Source of the DNA: Thermocrinis sp.
GTDB taxonomy: Bacteria > Aquificota > Aquificia > Aquificales > Aquificaceae
Assembly (NCBI GenBank): GCA_009903855.1
Contig: WYEK01000031.1
Location: 1 to 7,047, forward strand
Direction: 5' to 3'
DNA: 7,047 nt
The number at the start of each line of letters is the position of its first letter. The stretch's first letter is position 1. The translations under genes were made by a program, and so were the position numbers. The notes under the pieces are model-generated. The model was not told where the DNA came from, did not search any database, and was given only the letters and a program-made list of their open reading frames with translations. This document shows, piece by piece, positions 5,698 to 7,047 of the stretch.

Positions 5698-6707
5698 TGG
5701 AAAGGAAAAATTTTCTTGGGTTATCTATATCAGAGTTAGGTGTAGGCACCTATCTGGGAGACCTTGACCAAGCCACATCCGAAGGCTACAAGCAGGTAAT
5801 AAGGACCGCCTACAAAAGGGGCGTCAATGTAATGGACACCGCCATAGTGTACAGGTATATGAAGAGCGAGAGAGATGTGGGGGCTGTAGCCAAGGAACTG
5901 GGCAGAGAAAACCTTATCATATCCACCAAAGGTGGTTATGTGCCCTACGACATTGAACTTGGGGTAGACCCAAAGGACTACTTTTATGAAAACTTCATAA
6001 ACACAGGAATAATCAACCTACAGGAGATGACGCCACAGGGACACTACTTGGGTGCCAAGTTCATAGAGTGGTGCTTTAACAAGAGCTTGGAGAACCTACA
6101 AACCCATTACATAGACGTATACTTTCTTCACAATCCAGAAGAACAGCTAAACTTCTTCCCGAGGGAGAGCTTTTTGAGAAAGCTTGAGGAATGCTTTTAC
6201 TTTTTGGAGGAGATGGTAAGGGTAGGAAAGCTCAAGTTTTATGGGCTTGCCACCTGGAGTGGCTTTAGGGTTTCGCCCGCTTCAAGGCAGTATTTAAACC
6301 TACGGGAGATTTTAGACATAGCCCAAAGGGTGGGAGGGAAGGACCATCACATGCGCTTTATTCAACTACCTTACAACTTGGGGATGACAGAAGCCTTTAC
6401 CCTCAAAAATCAAGAAATAAACGGAGAAAGGCTCTCCACCCTTTCTGCGTGCCAAAGGCTTGGGATATACACCTACATAAGTGCATCCATCTATCAGGGA
6501 AATGTGATCGGTAGAGTTCCACAAAAACTAAAGGACTTTTTTGGGTTGGAAAAGGATGTGCATACAGCCTTGCAGTTTGTAAGAAGCACGCCCGGAGTTG
6601 GTACCGCCTTGGTGGGAATGAGTAAGCTAAAACACCTTGAGGAAAACCTTGAGCTCTTTGAAAAGCCCAAATTGGAGGAAAGCAAGTTCCTAAGCCTTTT
6701 TAATTAA
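5697..6707 (+). CDS. Aldo/keto reductase
   Basis: This 336-residue cytosolic NAD(P)H-dependent oxidoreductase is predicted to have the (beta/alpha)8 barrel of the aldo/keto reductase superfamily. The catalytic tetrad can be placed: Asp47 in NVMDTA, Tyr52 in VYRY, Lys78 in ISTKGG and His145 in YFLHNPEEQL. A later AAxxxG-type cofactor region reads RSTPGVGTALVGMSKLKHLEENL. Between Lys78 and His145 is a long insert (about residues 81-120) containing GHYLGAKFIEW. Together with YFLHNPEEQL, FPRESFLRKLEECFYFLEE and LATWSGFR, it matches a bacterial subgroup with the pattern 'HNPE.QL...GLATW.GfR'. The substrate is unknown. The ATG shares one base with the dsrE-like stop (TAATG), so translation is coupled, and no good ribosome site is seen. 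The link to TusA/DsrE suggests a shared process, possibly sulfur or redox related; this is inference. Confidence 0.9.
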   Translation: MERKNFLGLSISELGVGTYLGDLDQATSEGYKQVIRTAYKRGVNVMDTAIVYRYMKSERDVGAVAKELGRENLIISTKGGYVPYDIELGVDPKDYFYENFINTGIINLQEMTPQGHYLGAKFIEWCFNKSLENLQTHYIDVYFLHNPEEQLNFFPRESFLRKLEECFYFLEEMVRVGKLKFYGLATWSGFRVSPASRQYLNLREILDIAQRVGGKDHHMRFIQLPYNLGMTEAFTLKNQEINGERLSTLSACQRLGIYTYISASIYQGNVIGRVPQKLKDFFGLEKDVHTALQFVRSTPGVGTALVGMSKLKHLEENLELFEKPKLEESKFLSLFN

Positions 6708-6739
6708 ATTTGATGGAAATCTACCCACTTATAAAGGCC

Positions 6740-6756
6740 TTTCCAAGATATGGAAA
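6740..6756. repeat. Short inverted repeat, possible operator or weak hairpin
   Basis: TTTCCA (6740-6745) and TGGAAA (6751-6756) form perfect 6-base arms around AGATA. Another TGGAAAT lies at 6714-6720, and the palindrome AAAGGCCTTT at 6733-6742 overlaps the left arm. The stem has only two G-C pairs and is followed by TTTCTT, so it is a poor terminator. A regulator site is possible. This lies in the gene-free stretch 6708-6812. Confidence 0.35.
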
Positions 6757-6778
6757 TTTCTTAACAATTTCTTAACAA
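6757..6778 (+). promoter_or_regulatory. 11-bp tandem repeat, candidate Pho-box-like site for a PhoB/OmpR-family regulator
   Basis: TTTCTTAACAA occurs twice back to back (6757-6767 and 6768-6778), a perfect 11-base direct repeat that gives TTAACA-N5-TTAACA (6761-6777). Winged-helix regulators of the PhoB/PhoP (OmpR) family bind 11-base direct repeats, and the Bacillus PhoP half-site is TTAACA-like. The second TTAACA also resembles a -35. A -10-like TATGCT lies at 6797-6802, ten bases before ATG 6813. The binding protein is inferred. Confidence 0.5.
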
Positions 6779-6812
6779 AACCTCCCGCCATTCCCTTATG
6801 CTATTGCAAACC

Positions 6813-7047
6813 ATGGAAGTGGGTAGCTTCCTAAACCTCATAGAGAGCATAGACAAGTTCGCAGTTGGAATCTTCAGACAGTTTCTAATAAGGGAGGATG
6901 CAGATAAGGTGCTGATCCTGACTCCCAACGAAGAATACAAAAAGTGGGCTATTGCCTACCTTAGCACGCGCCTTAAGGGTTTTGGCAAAAAGGTAGTGGT
7001 AGAGTGCGAAGGAGAAAGAAAAGAACAAAAGGAGATAGAAAGTCCAA
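6813..7047 (+). CDS. Unrecognised protein, N-terminal part (cut by window end)
   Basis: The frame runs open to the end of the window, giving the first 78 residues. I do not recognise the family. The visible part has an N-terminal helix (about residues 4-26, LNLIESIDKFAVGIFRQFLI), a strand KVLILTP (32-38), a helix YKKWAIAYLSTRLKGFG (42-58) and a strand KKVVVECE (59-66). This alpha/beta pattern could begin a nucleotide- or ligand-binding domain, but nothing more specific can be said. ATG 6813 is preferred because it follows the TATGCT box by ten bases. An in-frame ATG at 6798 would add MLLQT but overlaps that box, and neither start has a Shine-Dalgarno. Upstream stop TAA at 6762-6764 bounds the frame. 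The candidate Pho-box-like repeat directly upstream suggests regulated expression. Confidence 0.65.
   Translation, partial: MEVGSFLNLIESIDKFAVGIFRQFLIREDADKVLILTPNEEYKKWAIAYLSTRLKGFGKKVVVECEGERKEQKEIESP

Noticed and set aside
6700..6760. Intrinsic terminator after the aldo/keto reductase gene
   Set aside because: The possible hairpins have few G-C pairs and no run of T directly after the stem, so they do not qualify.
1..7047. CRISPR arrays, insertion sequences, tRNA genes, phage or defence genes
   Set aside because: No spaced repeats, transposase motifs, terminal inverted repeats or cloverleaf-like sequences were found. All long frames belong to housekeeping or metabolic families.

Overview
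The window looks like chromosomal DNA of a thermophilic Aquificales bacterium (Hydrogenobacter, Thermocrinis or Aquifex type). This is inferred from the protein style (rich in Lys, Glu, Val and Leu), the AGG/AGA and ATA codons, very tight gene packing, and the mix of genes. No species can be named from sequence alone. There are no rRNA or tRNA genes, insertion sequences or CRISPR arrays, and no gene-free stretch reaches 300 bases. The longest, 6708-6812, is about 105 bases.

Layout. (a) Positions 1-1587, plus strand: the end of a metal-binding protein gene (znuA-like), then znuC (ATPase) and znuB (permease). The genes overlap, giving a zinc or manganese ABC importer operon. (b) 1522-2043, minus strand: folK of folate synthesis, whose 3' end overlaps the znuB 3' end by 66 bases. 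(c) 2060/2066-4510, plus strand: a small one-helix membrane protein of unknown role, the bifunctional riboflavin gene ribBA, and the ribosome-associated GTPase gene obg, all nearly touching. (d) 4488-5144, minus strand: nth (endonuclease III), whose 3' end overlaps obg by 23 bases. (e) 5168-6707, plus strand: a TusA-like sulfur carrier, a DsrE-like small protein and an aldo/keto reductase, joined by ATGA and TAATG stop/start overlaps. (f) 6813 to the end: the start of an unrecognised gene, preceded by the only sizeable intergenic region.

Points of interest. The two divergent gene pairs (folK/small ORF and nth/tusA) have only about 20 bases between start codons. AT-rich -10-like boxes lie 6-8 bases from starts that mostly lack a Shine-Dalgarno sequence, which suggests compact bidirectional promoters and leaderless mRNAs. 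Upstream of the last gene is a perfect 11-bp tandem repeat carrying TTAACA-N5-TTAACA, the arrangement bound by PhoB/OmpR-family regulators (Pho box), next to a short inverted repeat. The TusA/DsrE/aldo-keto reductase operon is the best candidate for an undescribed functional unit: sulfur-relay proteins coupled to an oxidoreductase.
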